From NCBI RefSeq assembly GCF_030376605.1, contig NZ_JARRAE010000009.1, forward strand, positions 92,882 through 156,881: a stretch of DNA of 64,000 nucleotides. Reading direction: 5' to 3'. Positions 36,334-45,940 of this stretch are shown here, piece after piece. Position 1 is the first letter of the stretch; each line of letters begins with the position of its first letter. Both the position numbers and the translations under genes were made by a program. The stretch is from Pseudochrobactrum sp. sp1633. Its GTDB lineage: Bacteria > Pseudomonadota > Alphaproteobacteria > Rhizobiales > Rhizobiaceae. Below the pieces are notes generated by a model, which was given only the letters and a program-made list of their open reading frames with translations, was not told where the DNA came from and searched no databases.

Positions 36334-38154
36334 TTACAAATTTTCATCGATGAAACGGCCCAGTGCATCAAACACTGTGTGGCGGTTTTCAATGCGTGCG
36401 AAACCATGGCCTTCATGGGGAATGCGTAGAATTTCCACCGGCTTGCCCAAGCCGCGCAGGCAGGAATAAACCATCTCGCTCTCGCATGGGGTGACACGCG
36501 GATCTTCCAACCCGTGCACCACCATCAGGGGCGCCTGTACTTCGGCCATTTTGTGAATTGGCGAGAAGCGTTCCAGCGCATCTTTCATCGTCGCCACATC
36601 GCCATATTCCACTTCACGCAGCACTTTGCGCCACGGACCGGTGGTTTCCATCAGGGTCAGGAAATTGGCGATGCCGTAATATTCCACACCGAGTTTCCAC
36701 AAATCCGGATATTCGGTAAGTGCAGCCAACACCATGAAACCGCCATAGGAGCGGCCGAATACACCAATACGGCTGTCATCAACATCCGCACGGTTTCCGA
36801 CAGCCAGACGCACGGCTTTGAGATCAGCCACGCTGTCCATGCGCAATTCGCGGTCATCAAGATGCTGATAAGGACGACCATAACCGGTACTGCCGCGAAT
36901 ATTCGGCGCAATCACCATGATACCGCGTGCCAGCATATATTGAATGTCGGCGCGGAAATCCGGCTTCCACTGGGCTTCAGGGCCGCCATGAACGATAATC
37001 ATCACCGGATAACCGCTTGCAGGTGCAGCGACTGTCGGCTGATAGACGAAATAAGGAACATCCAATCCGTCAAAGCTCGCAACACTGGTCACAGTCGGCT
37101 CGATAAAGTCCGGCAAAGCGATTGCCGCTTTAGGTGCATCGGTCAGACGGCTATAAGTGCCTGTGGCCACATCACAGCGCCAGATATCACCGGATGTCGC
37201 TGCGCCTTCCGCAGGCATCACCAGTGCCGCACCATCCTGTGTCCATGCCACGGATGCAATCACACATGGCATCGGGGTTGGCAGGGATTTCTGCACTTTG
37301 CCCTGACGGTCAATGATGACGATCTTGCTCCAGCCCTGACGGTTCAGCACCAGCGCCACGCTCTGCTGATCCGGCGCAATGGCCAGTGCTTCCACGTCCT
37401 GTTTTTCAAAACCGGCAATTTCGATCAGTTCATTGCTGTCATGGGTTTTGAACATCACAGCAGAATAATCACGTCCCTGATCGGAAATCAGCAGAATACC
37501 GGAATCATCTTTGAGGAACTTCGCTGCCTGATAGGAAGCACGTCCCTGATGCGGCAGCATATCCTCATAAGCACCACTCGCCAGATCAAGACGGCAGAAA
37601 TTCTGATCCGTCATGGCGCGGGTACAGTCATTGACCAGCAGCGCTGCGCCATCCGGTGTGAAAGCTGCCGGTGTGCGCCAGCCGGTACCTTGATAAACAC
37701 ATTTGGCTTCACCCGTAGCAACCGTCATCACATAGAGATCCATGTGGGTGCGGTCACGGTAATTGGCGGAATAGGCAATCTGCGTACCGTCCGGTGACCA
37801 GCAACCCCAGCCATGCACCACAGTTGCATCTGTGGTCAGCTTACGCGGTTCACTTGTCGAATTTTCAATCAACCAGAACTGGTGACGCTCATCGCCACCC
37901 CAGTCGGTGCTGATCAACAGGTCACGGCTTTTCGGATTGAAAGACAGCGTGCCGACAGGTTCCGGCAGATTGGTCAGCTGCTTCGCTTCGCCACCGGCCA
38001 AAGGCTTAATCCAGACCTGCGCGGTGCCGCTTGCATCGCTCAAAAATGCCAGCAATTCGCCATCCGGTGAGATGGCCGGTTTTACGGCTTTGCGGATCTC
38101 CGTATAGCAGGACATCGCAACGGCGGAAGGATCGGATTTCAGTGTATCAAACAT
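36334..38154 (-). CDS. S9-family prolyl oligopeptidase-like peptidase
   Basis: 606 residues. The N-terminal half is a WD/beta-propeller with repeated PDGxxIAYSAN-like blades. The C-terminal alpha/beta hydrolase has VHGGPEAQWKPDF, nucleophile GRSYGG (Ser469), an Asp in GLEDPRV and His in PHEGHGFAR. The pattern fits acylaminoacyl-peptidase/DPP-like S9C enzymes, which remove residues from short peptides that enter through the propeller. It lacks a signal peptide and so acts on imported peptides in the cytoplasm. Confidence 0.88.
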   Translation of the reverse strand: MFDTLKSDPSAVAMSCYTEIRKAVKPAISPDGELLAFLSDASGTAQVWIKPLAGGEAKQLTNLPEPVGTLSFNPKSRDLLISTDWGGDERHQFWLIENSTSEPRKLTTDATVVHGWGCWSPDGTQIAYSANYRDRTHMDLYVMTVATGEAKCVYQGTGWRTPAAFTPDGAALLVNDCTRAMTDQNFCRLDLASGAYEDMLPHQGRASYQAAKFLKDDSGILLISDQGRDYSAVMFKTHDSNELIEIAGFEKQDVEALAIAPDQQSVALVLNRQGWSKIVIIDRQGKVQKSLPTPMPCVIASVAWTQDGAALVMPAEGAATSGDIWRCDVATGTYSRLTDAPKAAIALPDFIEPTVTSVASFDGLDVPYFVYQPTVAAPASGYPVMIIVHGGPEAQWKPDFRADIQYMLARGIMVIAPNIRGSTGYGRPYQHLDDRELRMDSVADLKAVRLAVGNRADVDDSRIGVFGRSYGGFMVLAALTEYPDLWKLGVEYYGIANFLTLMETTGPWRKVLREVEYGDVATMKDALERFSPIHKMAEVQAPLMVVHGLEDPRVTPCESEMVYSCLRGLGKPVEILRIPHEGHGFARIENRHTVFDALGRFIDENL

Positions 38155-38181
38155 GAAGCTGCCCGTTATTTAAAAAGAAAA

Positions 38182-39135
38182 TTATACGTGAACCGGTGCT
38201 TTGACGGCCTTAGCCAGACGCTCGGAAGCATCGGCAAGAGCGCCAGCCATAGGGCCGGTTGTCGACTGATGATTAGACAAAGTAACAATGGTGAAATTGG
38301 CTTCCGGCCACGCGGTTTTCAGCTTCCACGCTGTCACCATCGGGGTCACCGTATCATAACGCCCCTGCACAATTTCTGCAGGCAGATGACGGATACGGTC
38401 GAGATTATCAAGCAGTGCATTGGCGGGCATGAAGGCACCATTCATGCAATAATGCGTGAAAATCCGCGAAACAGCCAAAGCCGCATCACTCTGCAACAAG
38501 GTCGAGACATGCTCCGCGCTTGGTTCCAATGTCTGTGTGCGGGCAGAGAAACCACGCAGGCTCTGTGCCGCTGCATGTTCCACCGCCGGATCACTGCAGG
38601 TCAGACGCTTATAATAGGCTTTCAGCAGATCATCGCGCTCATCTTCAGGCACAAATTCTGCAAATTCCTGCCAGTAATCAGGAAAAATAGTTCTGGAACC
38701 GTGGAACCACCAGTCACTGTCTTCGCGGTCACCAAGGAAAATCCCGTGAATGCGGAAACCAAGGCAGCGCTCCGGATGTGCCTGACCATAGGCCAGTGAC
38801 AGGCAGGAGCCCCACGAACCGCCGGTAACCAACCAGCGCTCAATGCCGAAATGCTCACGGATGCGCTCAATATCTGCAATCAGATGCTGCGTGCTATTCT
38901 CGCGCAATTCTGCAACAGGGGTCGATTGTCCGGCACCGCGCTGATCAAAAGTGATGACGCGATAGGTATCGAGGTCGAAACTGGCAACCTGCTTGGCAGA
39001 AACGCCTGCACCCGGCCCGCCATGCAAAAACACTGCCGGAATCCCATCTGGATTCCCATAATCATAAACTGCGATTTCATGAATATCGCTGACTTTCAGA
39101 CGAAAACTATCGCGTGCCTGACGCAGTTCTGCCAC
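38182..39135 (-). CDS. pip: Proline iminopeptidase (S33 family)
   Basis: 317 residues. HGGPGAG oxyanion motif, FDQRGAGQSTP, nucleophile elbow GGSWGS (Ser107) and a C-terminal VQGRYDTVTP region with the catalytic Asp are the signature of prolyl aminopeptidase. It releases N-terminal proline from peptides. The start is GTG at 39135, with GGAGG 7 nt upstream. It is the first gene of the ten-gene peptide operon. S33 relatives with broader aminopeptidase activity cannot be excluded. Confidence 0.88.
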   Translation of the reverse strand: MAELRQARDSFRLKVSDIHEIAVYDYGNPDGIPAVFLHGGPGAGVSAKQVASFDLDTYRVITFDQRGAGQSTPVAELRENSTQHLIADIERIREHFGIERWLVTGGSWGSCLSLAYGQAHPERCLGFRIHGIFLGDREDSDWWFHGSRTIFPDYWQEFAEFVPEDERDDLLKAYYKRLTCSDPAVEHAAAQSLRGFSARTQTLEPSAEHVSTLLQSDAALAVSRIFTHYCMNGAFMPANALLDNLDRIRHLPAEIVQGRYDTVTPMVTAWKLKTAWPEANFTIVTLSNHQSTTGPMAGALADASERLAKAVKAPVHV

Positions 39136-39400
39136 GGCCTGTCCTCCTGCTGCTGCTTGTTACAAGCAGCACTCCATTACCCGCTCTGTCGTCTGGATTT
39201 ACTGATCGCTTTATCGCGCTTGTTTATTTTTCTCAGACGGGAAATTTATAGGCAGCGAAGCGGTTTTAAGGCCAATGCAATTTCCGACTACCTATACCGA
39301 AATGGAATAGTTCTATACGTTTAGAGAGTAAAACACGGAAAAGCAGCCCATATTGCTCTGAGGAGATATTCAACGTCACTAAAATTTTATGGGGAAATAA
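39136..39400. promoter_or_regulatory. Leader/promoter region of the peptide operon with a 21-bp palindrome
   Basis: A perfect palindrome (arms TGCTGCTTG at 39151-39159 and CAAGCAGCA at 39163-39171, TTA between) ends directly beside the GGAGG ribosome site of the iminopeptidase gene. It could be an operator or an mRNA hairpin that affects ribosome access. The rest of the region is AT-rich with no gene. Promoter boxes are not assignable with confidence. Confidence 0.5.
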
Positions 39401-39430
39401 AAAAGCTCCGGCATCGCTGCCGGAGCTTTT
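39401..39430. terminator. Rho-independent terminator of the antiporter gene
   Basis: Arms AAAAGCTCCGGC (39401-39412) and GCCGGAGCTTTT (39419-39430) flank a 6-nt loop, with an A/T-run on both sides, 20 nt after the stop of the minus-strand MFS gene. Confidence 0.88.
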
Positions 39431-39449
39431 ACTTAATATTTGTCAGGGT

Positions 39450-41102
39450 TCAGCGAAACAGGATCAGGGATTTTTCAAAAGTTGTCCACACACCCCAGAG
39501 TATCGGGATGCCCACAGCTGCCCAGGCAAGCGCCGCTTTCGCATCCAGTCCGCCTTTGCCGATCCCGAAGGAACCGCTCAGACCGGAATCCGCGGCTTTG
39601 GTTGCCGCCTGCAATTTGGCCACCTCTGCCTCAGACATAAACCATTTATCTCCCAGCGGCTTGATGAACAAATTCGCAATCAGACCAAGCGCCAGCATAC
39701 CGGCCAGAATATACATCGTATAATCATAGACCTGCGCACGCGGCACACCGGCAGCAATCTGGAACTCGCGAATATAATTCACCACAACCGGCCCGACGAT
39801 ACCCGCCGTTGCCCATGCGGTCAGCAAGCGTCCATGGATTGCACCCACAAATTGCGTGCCGAAAATATCCGCTAGATAGGCAGGCACGGTCGCAAAGCCA
39901 CCGCCATACATCGACAGGATGACACATACCATCACTACAAACAGTGTGACCGAGCCCATATGTGCCGCAGTCGGCAGCAACATATACATGGCAATGCCGA
40001 GAGCGAAGAAAGTGTAATAGGTGGTTTTGCGGCCAATCCGGTCAGACAACGATGCCCAGAAGAAACGTCCGCCAATGTTGAACAGCGAGATCAGGCCGGT
40101 AAAACCGGCTGCAATCGCCGCAATTGCCGTTTTTTGCCCTGCATCCAGTTGTGTAAAGGACAGCCCCGCTTCACCGATCAGCTTACCGCCGAAAATTTCC
40201 TGCAACATTGGTGAGGCCATACCGATCACACCGATACCAGCAGAAACATTGAGGCACAGTACCACCCAAATTAGCCAGAATTGCGGGGTCTTATGGGCAT
40301 CACGCAAGTGCACATGACGGGTGGTGATCATAGCCTTTTTGGTCTGCGGTGCCACCCAGCCTTCCGGCTTCCAGCCCGCAGGCGGAATACGGTAACCAAA
40401 GGCACCGCCCATCATGAAAACGAAATAACCGGCAGCCATCACCAGAAATGTCTGCCAGACACCAATGGAATCCGGTGTTTTGAAATGTTCCATCAGCAAG
40501 TCAGCCAGTGGCGCGCCAATCATGGCACCGCCGCCAAAGCCCATAATCGCCATGCCGGTCGCCATACCGCGACGATCAGGGAACCATTTGATCAGCGTGG
40601 AAACCGGCGAAATATAGCCAAGGCCAAGACCGATACCGCCGATGAAACCAGCACCGATCCACATCAGCCAAAGCTGGTGGGTCATCACGCCGAAAGCGGC
40701 AATCACCATACCGCCGCACCAGCACAGTGCCGACACAAAACCAGCTTTACGCGGGCCTACCCGCTCCAGCCAGCCGCCCCAGATGGCAGCAGAACAGCCA
40801 AGCAGCACAAAAAACAGCGTATAAATCCAGCCGAGATCAGCCACACGCCAATCACAACTGGTGGTAAAGAGTGCGGTCAGCAGGCTCATATCCGCACAGG
40901 CAGCCGCAGCTTCTCCGCCGAGCGCACGGCTGAGCGGCAGCCAGAACACACTGAAACCATAAGCCATACCGATACACAGGTGAATGGCCAGCGCTGCTGG
41001 CGGCACCAGCCAGCGGTTAAATCCGGGTTTGGCGATAATGCGTTCACGGTCGAGAATCCCCGGCCCGCTCAGCCCTCCAAGTGTCTGTTCGCCTACACTC
41101 AT
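39450..41102 (-). CDS. MFS transporter, oxalate/formate antiporter (OFA) family
   Basis: 550 residues from ATG 41102, where GGAGG lies 8 nt upstream. The longer frame to 41144 lacks this. Twelve TM segments are visible. OFA features are IHLCIGMAYGFSVFWLPLS in TM1, GGIGLGLGYISPVSTLIKWFPDRRGMATGMAIMGFGGGAMIG, and GRFFWASLSDRIGRKTTYY. A long loop (about 230-290) and a C-terminal extension with an extra hydrophobic end (LAWAAVGIPILWGVWTTFEK) are present. OFA proteins exchange oxalate for formate or carry related carboxylates. The adjacent formate dehydrogenase operon favours formate or oxalate transport, but the family is broad. Confidence 0.82.
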   Translation of the reverse strand: MSVGEQTLGGLSGPGILDRERIIAKPGFNRWLVPPAALAIHLCIGMAYGFSVFWLPLSRALGGEAAAACADMSLLTALFTTSCDWRVADLGWIYTLFFVLLGCSAAIWGGWLERVGPRKAGFVSALCWCGGMVIAAFGVMTHQLWLMWIGAGFIGGIGLGLGYISPVSTLIKWFPDRRGMATGMAIMGFGGGAMIGAPLADLLMEHFKTPDSIGVWQTFLVMAAGYFVFMMGGAFGYRIPPAGWKPEGWVAPQTKKAMITTRHVHLRDAHKTPQFWLIWVVLCLNVSAGIGVIGMASPMLQEIFGGKLIGEAGLSFTQLDAGQKTAIAAIAAGFTGLISLFNIGGRFFWASLSDRIGRKTTYYTFFALGIAMYMLLPTAAHMGSVTLFVVMVCVILSMYGGGFATVPAYLADIFGTQFVGAIHGRLLTAWATAGIVGPVVVNYIREFQIAAGVPRAQVYDYTMYILAGMLALGLIANLFIKPLGDKWFMSEAEVAKLQAATKAADSGLSGSFGIGKGGLDAKAALAWAAVGIPILWGVWTTFEKSLILFR

Positions 41103-41199
41103 AACATAGTCCTCCCTTCTGCGGACGCGCCGCAGCCTGCCCATCTCCCGTGAGCATCCCTCAATTGTCAGAATGAAATTATCTAAATGTCTGAATCAT

Positions 41200-41230
41200 T
41201 TCAGCCGGTACAGAACTGTATCCGGCTGAA
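41200..41230 (-). terminator. Strong stem-loop downstream of fdsD
   Basis: TTCAGCCGG plus TACAG (41200-41213) pairs with CTGTA and CCGGCTGAA (41216-41230), 14 bp with one bulged T and an AA loop, 9 nt after the fdsD stop. No T-run follows, so it may protect the mRNA end rather than terminate by itself. Confidence 0.6.
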
Positions 41231-41239
41231 GACTGCGTA

Positions 41240-41470
41240 TTATGAGACCGGCCGTTTAATCAGCGGCGCAGCCTCAATCACCAAAGGATGCAAACCCTCT
41301 CCGCCTGCATCGATCAGATCAAACAATTGCGTGCGCATGCGTGGTTCCCAAAACATATTGATATGTTTGGCAACACCTGCTGCCTGATCGATCTGCGTCT
41401 GCGAACTGAAAAAAGTGGCAATCTGAGAGGCCATCATCGGAATACGGTTGCGATAAGTATGTTCGTTCAT
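41240..41470 (-). CDS. fdsD: Formate dehydrogenase delta subunit
   Basis: 76 residues, beginning 3 nt after the alpha-subunit stop. Typical FdsD wording: MMASQIATFFSSQTQIDQAA, GVAKHINMFWEPRMR and QLFDLI near the C-terminus. FdsD is a small protein needed for the assembly or activity of NAD-dependent molybdenum formate dehydrogenases. The usual fdsC (an FdhD-type sulfurtransferase gene) that lies between alpha and delta in many bacteria is absent here. Confidence 0.88.
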   Translation of the reverse strand: MNEHTYRNRIPMMASQIATFFSSQTQIDQAAGVAKHINMFWEPRMRTQLFDLIDAGGEGLHPLVIEAAPLIKRPVS

Positions 41471-41473
41471 AGC

Positions 41474-44359
41474 TTAGCTCACCGTATCCAAAGCTGTTTC
41501 AATATGGCGGCTGGCTTCGGAATGCTCGCGATATTCCTGCTGCCATTGTGTCGGGCCGTTGGATGCGCTGATCTGCACCGCAGTCACCTTATATTCCGGA
41601 CAGTTGGTCGCCCAGTCCGAGAAATCAGTCGTGACCACATTGGCCTGTGTCGTCGGATGGTGGAAGGTCGTATAGACCACGCCCGGTGCCACACGGTCTG
41701 TAACCAGCGCCCGCAAAGTCGTTTCGCCGGAACGGCTAGTAATTTTTACCCAGTCACCGTCACGCAGCCCACGCACTTCCGCATCATGCGGATGGATTTC
41801 CAAACGGTCTTCCGCATGCCATGCCACATTCTCGGTACGGCGGGTCTGTGCGCCCACATTATATTGCGAAAGAATACGCCCAGTGGTGAGCAATAGCGGG
41901 AAACGCGGGCCTGAGCGCTCGTCAGTTGCCACATATTCCGTGCGCATGAATTTGCCTTTGCCGCGCACAAAATGGTCAATATGCATCACCGGCGTACCGA
42001 GCGGTGCTTTGGCATTACACGGCCACTGCACAGAACCTTCACGCTCCAGCAATTCATAGGACACATTGGCGAATGTCGGTGTGGTCATGGCGATTTCGTC
42101 CATGATCTGCGACGGATGCGTATAGTTCCAGTTCAACCCCATCGCACGGGCAAGATTCTGCGTCACTTCCCAGTCAGCATAGCCGTTGGTTGGTGTCATC
42201 ACCTTACGCACGCGGTTGATACGGCGTTCCGCATTGGTGAATGTGCCGTCCTTTTCAAGGAAGGTCGAACCCGGCAGGAAAACATGGGCGAAATTAGCGG
42301 TTTCATTGAGGAACAGATCCTGCACCACTACACATTCCATAGCTTCCAGTCCGGCGGCCACATGACGGGTATCCGGATCGGACTGCAGAATGTCCTCACC
42401 CTGAATATAGATACCCTTGAAGGTGCCTTCCACCGCCGCATCCAGCATATTCGGAATACGCAGACCCGGTTCATCCTGCAGGATCACGCCCCAGATATTT
42501 TCATAAATTTCGCGGGTTGCAGGATCAGAGATATGACGATAGCCCGGCAATTCATGCGGGAAAGAGCCCATATCGCAGGAGCCCTGCACGTTGTTCTGAC
42601 CACGCAGCGGGTTCACACCCACGCCCTTGCGGCCGATATTACCGGTGACCATCGCAAGATTGGCAATCGCCATCACAGTCGTGGAACCCTGACTATGCTC
42701 GGTTACACCAAGACCATAATAGATTGCACCATTGCCACCGGTTGCAAACAGACGGGCTGCGCCGCGCACTTCTTGCGCCGGAACACCGGTCAGCAGTTCC
42801 ACAGCCTCAGGGCTATATTGCGGCTGGGAGACAAATTCCACCCAATCGCGGAATTCTTCATTCTCGCAACGTTCACGGATAAAGGCATCATCCTGCAGAC
42901 CTTCGGTTACAATCACATGCGCCAGCGCCGTCATGATTGCCACATTGGTACCCGGACGCAGTGCCAGATGATGTGCCGCCTCAATATGCGGTGAGCGCAC
43001 CAGATCAATACGTCGCGGATCGATCACGATCAGCTTGGCACCTTGGCGCAGACGCTTGCGCAGACGCGAGCCGAACACCGGATGACCGTCAGTCGGATTG
43101 GCACCAATCACCATCACCACATCGGAATGTTCAACACTGTCGAAATCCTGCGTACCGGCAGAGGTACCGAAAGTCTGGTTCAGACCATAGCCGGTCGGCG
43201 AATGACAAACACGCGCACAGGTATCGACGTTGTTATTGCCGAAACCGGCACGGATCAATTTCTGCACAAGGAAGGTTTCTTCATTGGTGCAACGCGATGA
43301 GGTAATACCACCGATGGAATTGCGCCCGTATTGGGTCTGCAAGCGTTTAAACTCGCTGGCCACACGGCCATAGGCTTCTTCCCATGACACTTCGCGCCAC
43401 GGATCAGTGATTTTTTCACGAATCATCGGCTTGAGAATACGGTCTTTGTGATGGGCATAGCCATAGGCAAAGCGACCTTTAACGCAGGAATGGCCGCGAT
43501 TGGCCTTACCGTCTTTATACGGCACCATGCGCACCAGTTCTTCACCACGCATTTCCGCTTTGAAAGAACAGCCCACACCGCAATAAGCACAGGTGGTAAC
43601 TTTAGAATGTTCCGGCTGACCGATTTCGATCACCGATTTTTCTGTCAGCGTTGCTGTCGGGCAAGCCTGTACACAGGCACCGCAGGACACACATTCCGAA
43701 CCTAAGAAGCTCTCATGCATCCCCGGCGAGACGCGGGAATTAAAACCACGACCCTCAATGGTCAGCGCAAAAGTGCCCTGCACTTCCTCACAGGCACGCA
43801 CGCAGCGTGAGCAGACAATACATTTGGACGGATCATAGGTAAAATACGGATTGCTCTCGTCTTTCGGCATCCATTTTGCATTCAGCGCACCGTCATTGCG
43901 GCCTTGCTTAAACACGTGATTGGAACCGTCCTGACCATAGCGGACATCGCGCAGACCCACAGCACCGGCCATATCCTGCAATTCACAGTCGCCATTGGCT
44001 GCACAGGTCAAACAATCCAGCGGGTGATCGGAGATATAAAGTTCCATCACGCCTTTGCGCAAAGATTTCAGACGGCCGGTCTGGGTATGAACCACCTGAC
44101 CTTCCATCACCGGTGTGGTGCAGGAAGACGGCGTACCGTTGCGGCCTTCAATTTCCACCAAACACAGACGGCAAGAGCCAAATGCATCCACCATATCGGT
44201 GGCGCAAAGCTTCGGAATAGCAATGCCGGCTTCCATCGAAGCACGCATAATCGAGGTGCCTTCAGGCACACTTACCTGATTGCCATCGATGGTCAGGGTC
44301 ACCATTTTCTCAGAATGTGAAACAGGTGTGCCGTAATCGATTTCTTTAATTAAGCTCAT
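41474..44359 (-). CDS. fdsA: NAD-dependent formate dehydrogenase alpha subunit (molybdopterin catalytic subunit)
   Basis: 961 residues. The N-terminal 2Fe-2S ferredoxin domain (CATDMVDAFGSCRLCLVEI and the CTTPV Cys) is followed by a CxxCxxC-type cluster region (DCLTCAANGDCELQ). Two 4Fe-4S motifs (CIVCSRCVRACEEVQ, CVSCGACVQACPT) come next. The bis-MGD domain starts with CAYCGVGCSF, and the Mo-ligand Cys385 lies in ARVCHSPTGYGL. It oxidises formate to CO2 and passes electrons through Fe-S clusters to the beta subunit. It follows fdsB after a 12-nt gap. Confidence 0.95.
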   Translation of the reverse strand: MSLIKEIDYGTPVSHSEKMVTLTIDGNQVSVPEGTSIMRASMEAGIAIPKLCATDMVDAFGSCRLCLVEIEGRNGTPSSCTTPVMEGQVVHTQTGRLKSLRKGVMELYISDHPLDCLTCAANGDCELQDMAGAVGLRDVRYGQDGSNHVFKQGRNDGALNAKWMPKDESNPYFTYDPSKCIVCSRCVRACEEVQGTFALTIEGRGFNSRVSPGMHESFLGSECVSCGACVQACPTATLTEKSVIEIGQPEHSKVTTCAYCGVGCSFKAEMRGEELVRMVPYKDGKANRGHSCVKGRFAYGYAHHKDRILKPMIREKITDPWREVSWEEAYGRVASEFKRLQTQYGRNSIGGITSSRCTNEETFLVQKLIRAGFGNNNVDTCARVCHSPTGYGLNQTFGTSAGTQDFDSVEHSDVVMVIGANPTDGHPVFGSRLRKRLRQGAKLIVIDPRRIDLVRSPHIEAAHHLALRPGTNVAIMTALAHVIVTEGLQDDAFIRERCENEEFRDWVEFVSQPQYSPEAVELLTGVPAQEVRGAARLFATGGNGAIYYGLGVTEHSQGSTTVMAIANLAMVTGNIGRKGVGVNPLRGQNNVQGSCDMGSFPHELPGYRHISDPATREIYENIWGVILQDEPGLRIPNMLDAAVEGTFKGIYIQGEDILQSDPDTRHVAAGLEAMECVVVQDLFLNETANFAHVFLPGSTFLEKDGTFTNAERRINRVRKVMTPTNGYADWEVTQNLARAMGLNWNYTHPSQIMDEIAMTTPTFANVSYELLEREGSVQWPCNAKAPLGTPVMHIDHFVRGKGKFMRTEYVATDERSGPRFPLLLTTGRILSQYNVGAQTRRTENVAWHAEDRLEIHPHDAEVRGLRDGDWVKITSRSGETTLRALVTDRVAPGVVYTTFHHPTTQANVVTTDFSDWATNCPEYKVTAVQISASNGPTQWQQEYREHSEASRHIETALDTVS

Positions 44360-44371
44360 CTTCTGTCACTC

Positions 44372-45940
44372 CTATTCCGCTGCCTGCACGAAAGTCTGGC
44401 TTTCAGGGCGCGGGCGAAAATCCTCTTCAAAATGCGTCAGGGCACTCATCACCGGATAAGGGGCAAAACCGCCAAGCGCACATAGGGAGCCGAATTTCAT
44501 TGTCTGGCAAAGATCAGTCAAAATTTCGATCTGCGCATCGGGTTCAACACCGGCTGCAATTCTGTCGATCACTTCAACACCGCGTGTCGAGCCGATGCGG
44601 CATGGGGTGCATTTTCCGCAGGATTCAATGGCACAGAATTCCATCGCGAACCGCGCCTGTTTCAGCATGTCTGCCCGATCATCAAAAATCACCAGACCGG
44701 CATGACCGATCAGACCATCTTTGGCCGCGAAGGCTTCATAATCAAACGGCGTATCAAACAATGCGCGCGGGAAATAAGCACCCAAAGGCCCGCCGACCTG
44801 CACCGCCTTAACCGGACGACCACTTGCGGTACCGCCACCGATATCATCAACAATCTCGCCGAGTGTCAAACCGAAAGCGGTTTCAAACAGCCCGCCATAT
44901 TGAACATTACCGGCAATCTGCAACGGAATTGTACCACGGGAGCGCCCCATACCAAAATCACGGTAATAGGCAGCGCCCTTGTCCATAATCACCGGAACAG
45001 AGGCCAGCGAGATCACGTTATTGATGACTGTCGGCATGCCGAACAGCCCTTTATGGGCAGGGAGCGGCGGCTTGGCACGCACCAGCCCGCGCTTACCTTC
45101 AAGGCTTTCCAGCAGCGCGGTTTCTTCACCACAGACATAGGCACCGGCACCGGTGCGCACTTCCATATCAAAGGCGAAACATGAGCCAAGCACCGAGGCA
45201 CCGAGAACGCCAGCTTTACGCGCAATCTCGACGGCCTTTTCCATCATCGCAATCGCATGCGGATATTCCGAACGCGTATAGAGATAGCCTTTGGTCGCGC
45301 CCACTGCGATACCGGCAATCGCCATACCTTCAATCAGTACGAACGGATCGCCTTCCATAATCATACGGTCGGCAAAAGTACCGCTGTCGCCCTCATCGGC
45401 ATTGCAGACAATATATTTGCGTGCGCCTTGCGCATCGTGAACGGTTTTCCATTTGATACCGGTCGGAAAGCCCGCACCACCGCGACCGCGCAGGCCGGAA
45501 TCCGTGACCTGCGCCACAATATCTACAGGCTGCATCGCAATCGCGTTCTGCAACCCTTTCAACCCGTCATGGGCGCGGTAATCTTCCAACGATAAAGGAT
45601 CCGTCACACCGCAACGGGCAAAAGTCAAACGGGTTTGTTTTTTGAGAAACGGGATTTCTTCTGTCAGTCCCAGTGAAAGCGGATGGTCTTTGCCTTCCAT
45701 CAAACCGCTGTCGAACAATGATGCCACATCAGTCACATCCACAGGGCCATAGGCCGTGCGGCCTTTATCCGTTGCCACTTCAACCAGAGGCTCCAGCCAG
45801 ACCATGCCACGGGAACCATTGCGCACCAGCTTGATATCCAGACCGCGCTTTACGGCTTCTCCGGCAATCGCATACGCCACTTCATCGGCACCGAGCGCCA
45901 GAGCGGCAGCATCGCAAGGTACATAAATCGTCACACTCAT
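44372..45940 (-). CDS. fdsB: Formate dehydrogenase beta subunit (NuoF-like, FMN and NAD binding)
   Basis: 522 residues. An N-terminal thioredoxin-like ferredoxin half precedes the NuoF core: GLRGRGGAGFPTGIKWKTV (NADH/FMN), YIVCNADEGDSGTFADR, GAGAYVCGEETALLESLEG and the 4Fe-4S motif ESCGKCTPCRIG. It transfers electrons from the alpha subunit to NAD+. Its start overlaps the gamma subunit stop by 4 nt (ATGA). Confidence 0.95.
   Translation of the reverse strand: MSVTIYVPCDAAALALGADEVAYAIAGEAVKRGLDIKLVRNGSRGMVWLEPLVEVATDKGRTAYGPVDVTDVASLFDSGLMEGKDHPLSLGLTEEIPFLKKQTRLTFARCGVTDPLSLEDYRAHDGLKGLQNAIAMQPVDIVAQVTDSGLRGRGGAGFPTGIKWKTVHDAQGARKYIVCNADEGDSGTFADRMIMEGDPFVLIEGMAIAGIAVGATKGYLYTRSEYPHAIAMMEKAVEIARKAGVLGASVLGSCFAFDMEVRTGAGAYVCGEETALLESLEGKRGLVRAKPPLPAHKGLFGMPTVINNVISLASVPVIMDKGAAYYRDFGMGRSRGTIPLQIAGNVQYGGLFETAFGLTLGEIVDDIGGGTASGRPVKAVQVGGPLGAYFPRALFDTPFDYEAFAAKDGLIGHAGLVIFDDRADMLKQARFAMEFCAIESCGKCTPCRIGSTRGVEVIDRIAAGVEPDAQIEILTDLCQTMKFGSLCALGGFAPYPVMSALTHFEEDFRPRPESQTFVQAAE

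Noticed and set aside
35122..36429. Plus-strand open frame of 435 codons, and similar frames at 36514-37797 and 41972-42994
   Set aside because: These are antisense shadows of the M20, S9 and fdsA genes, which have intact catalytic motifs.
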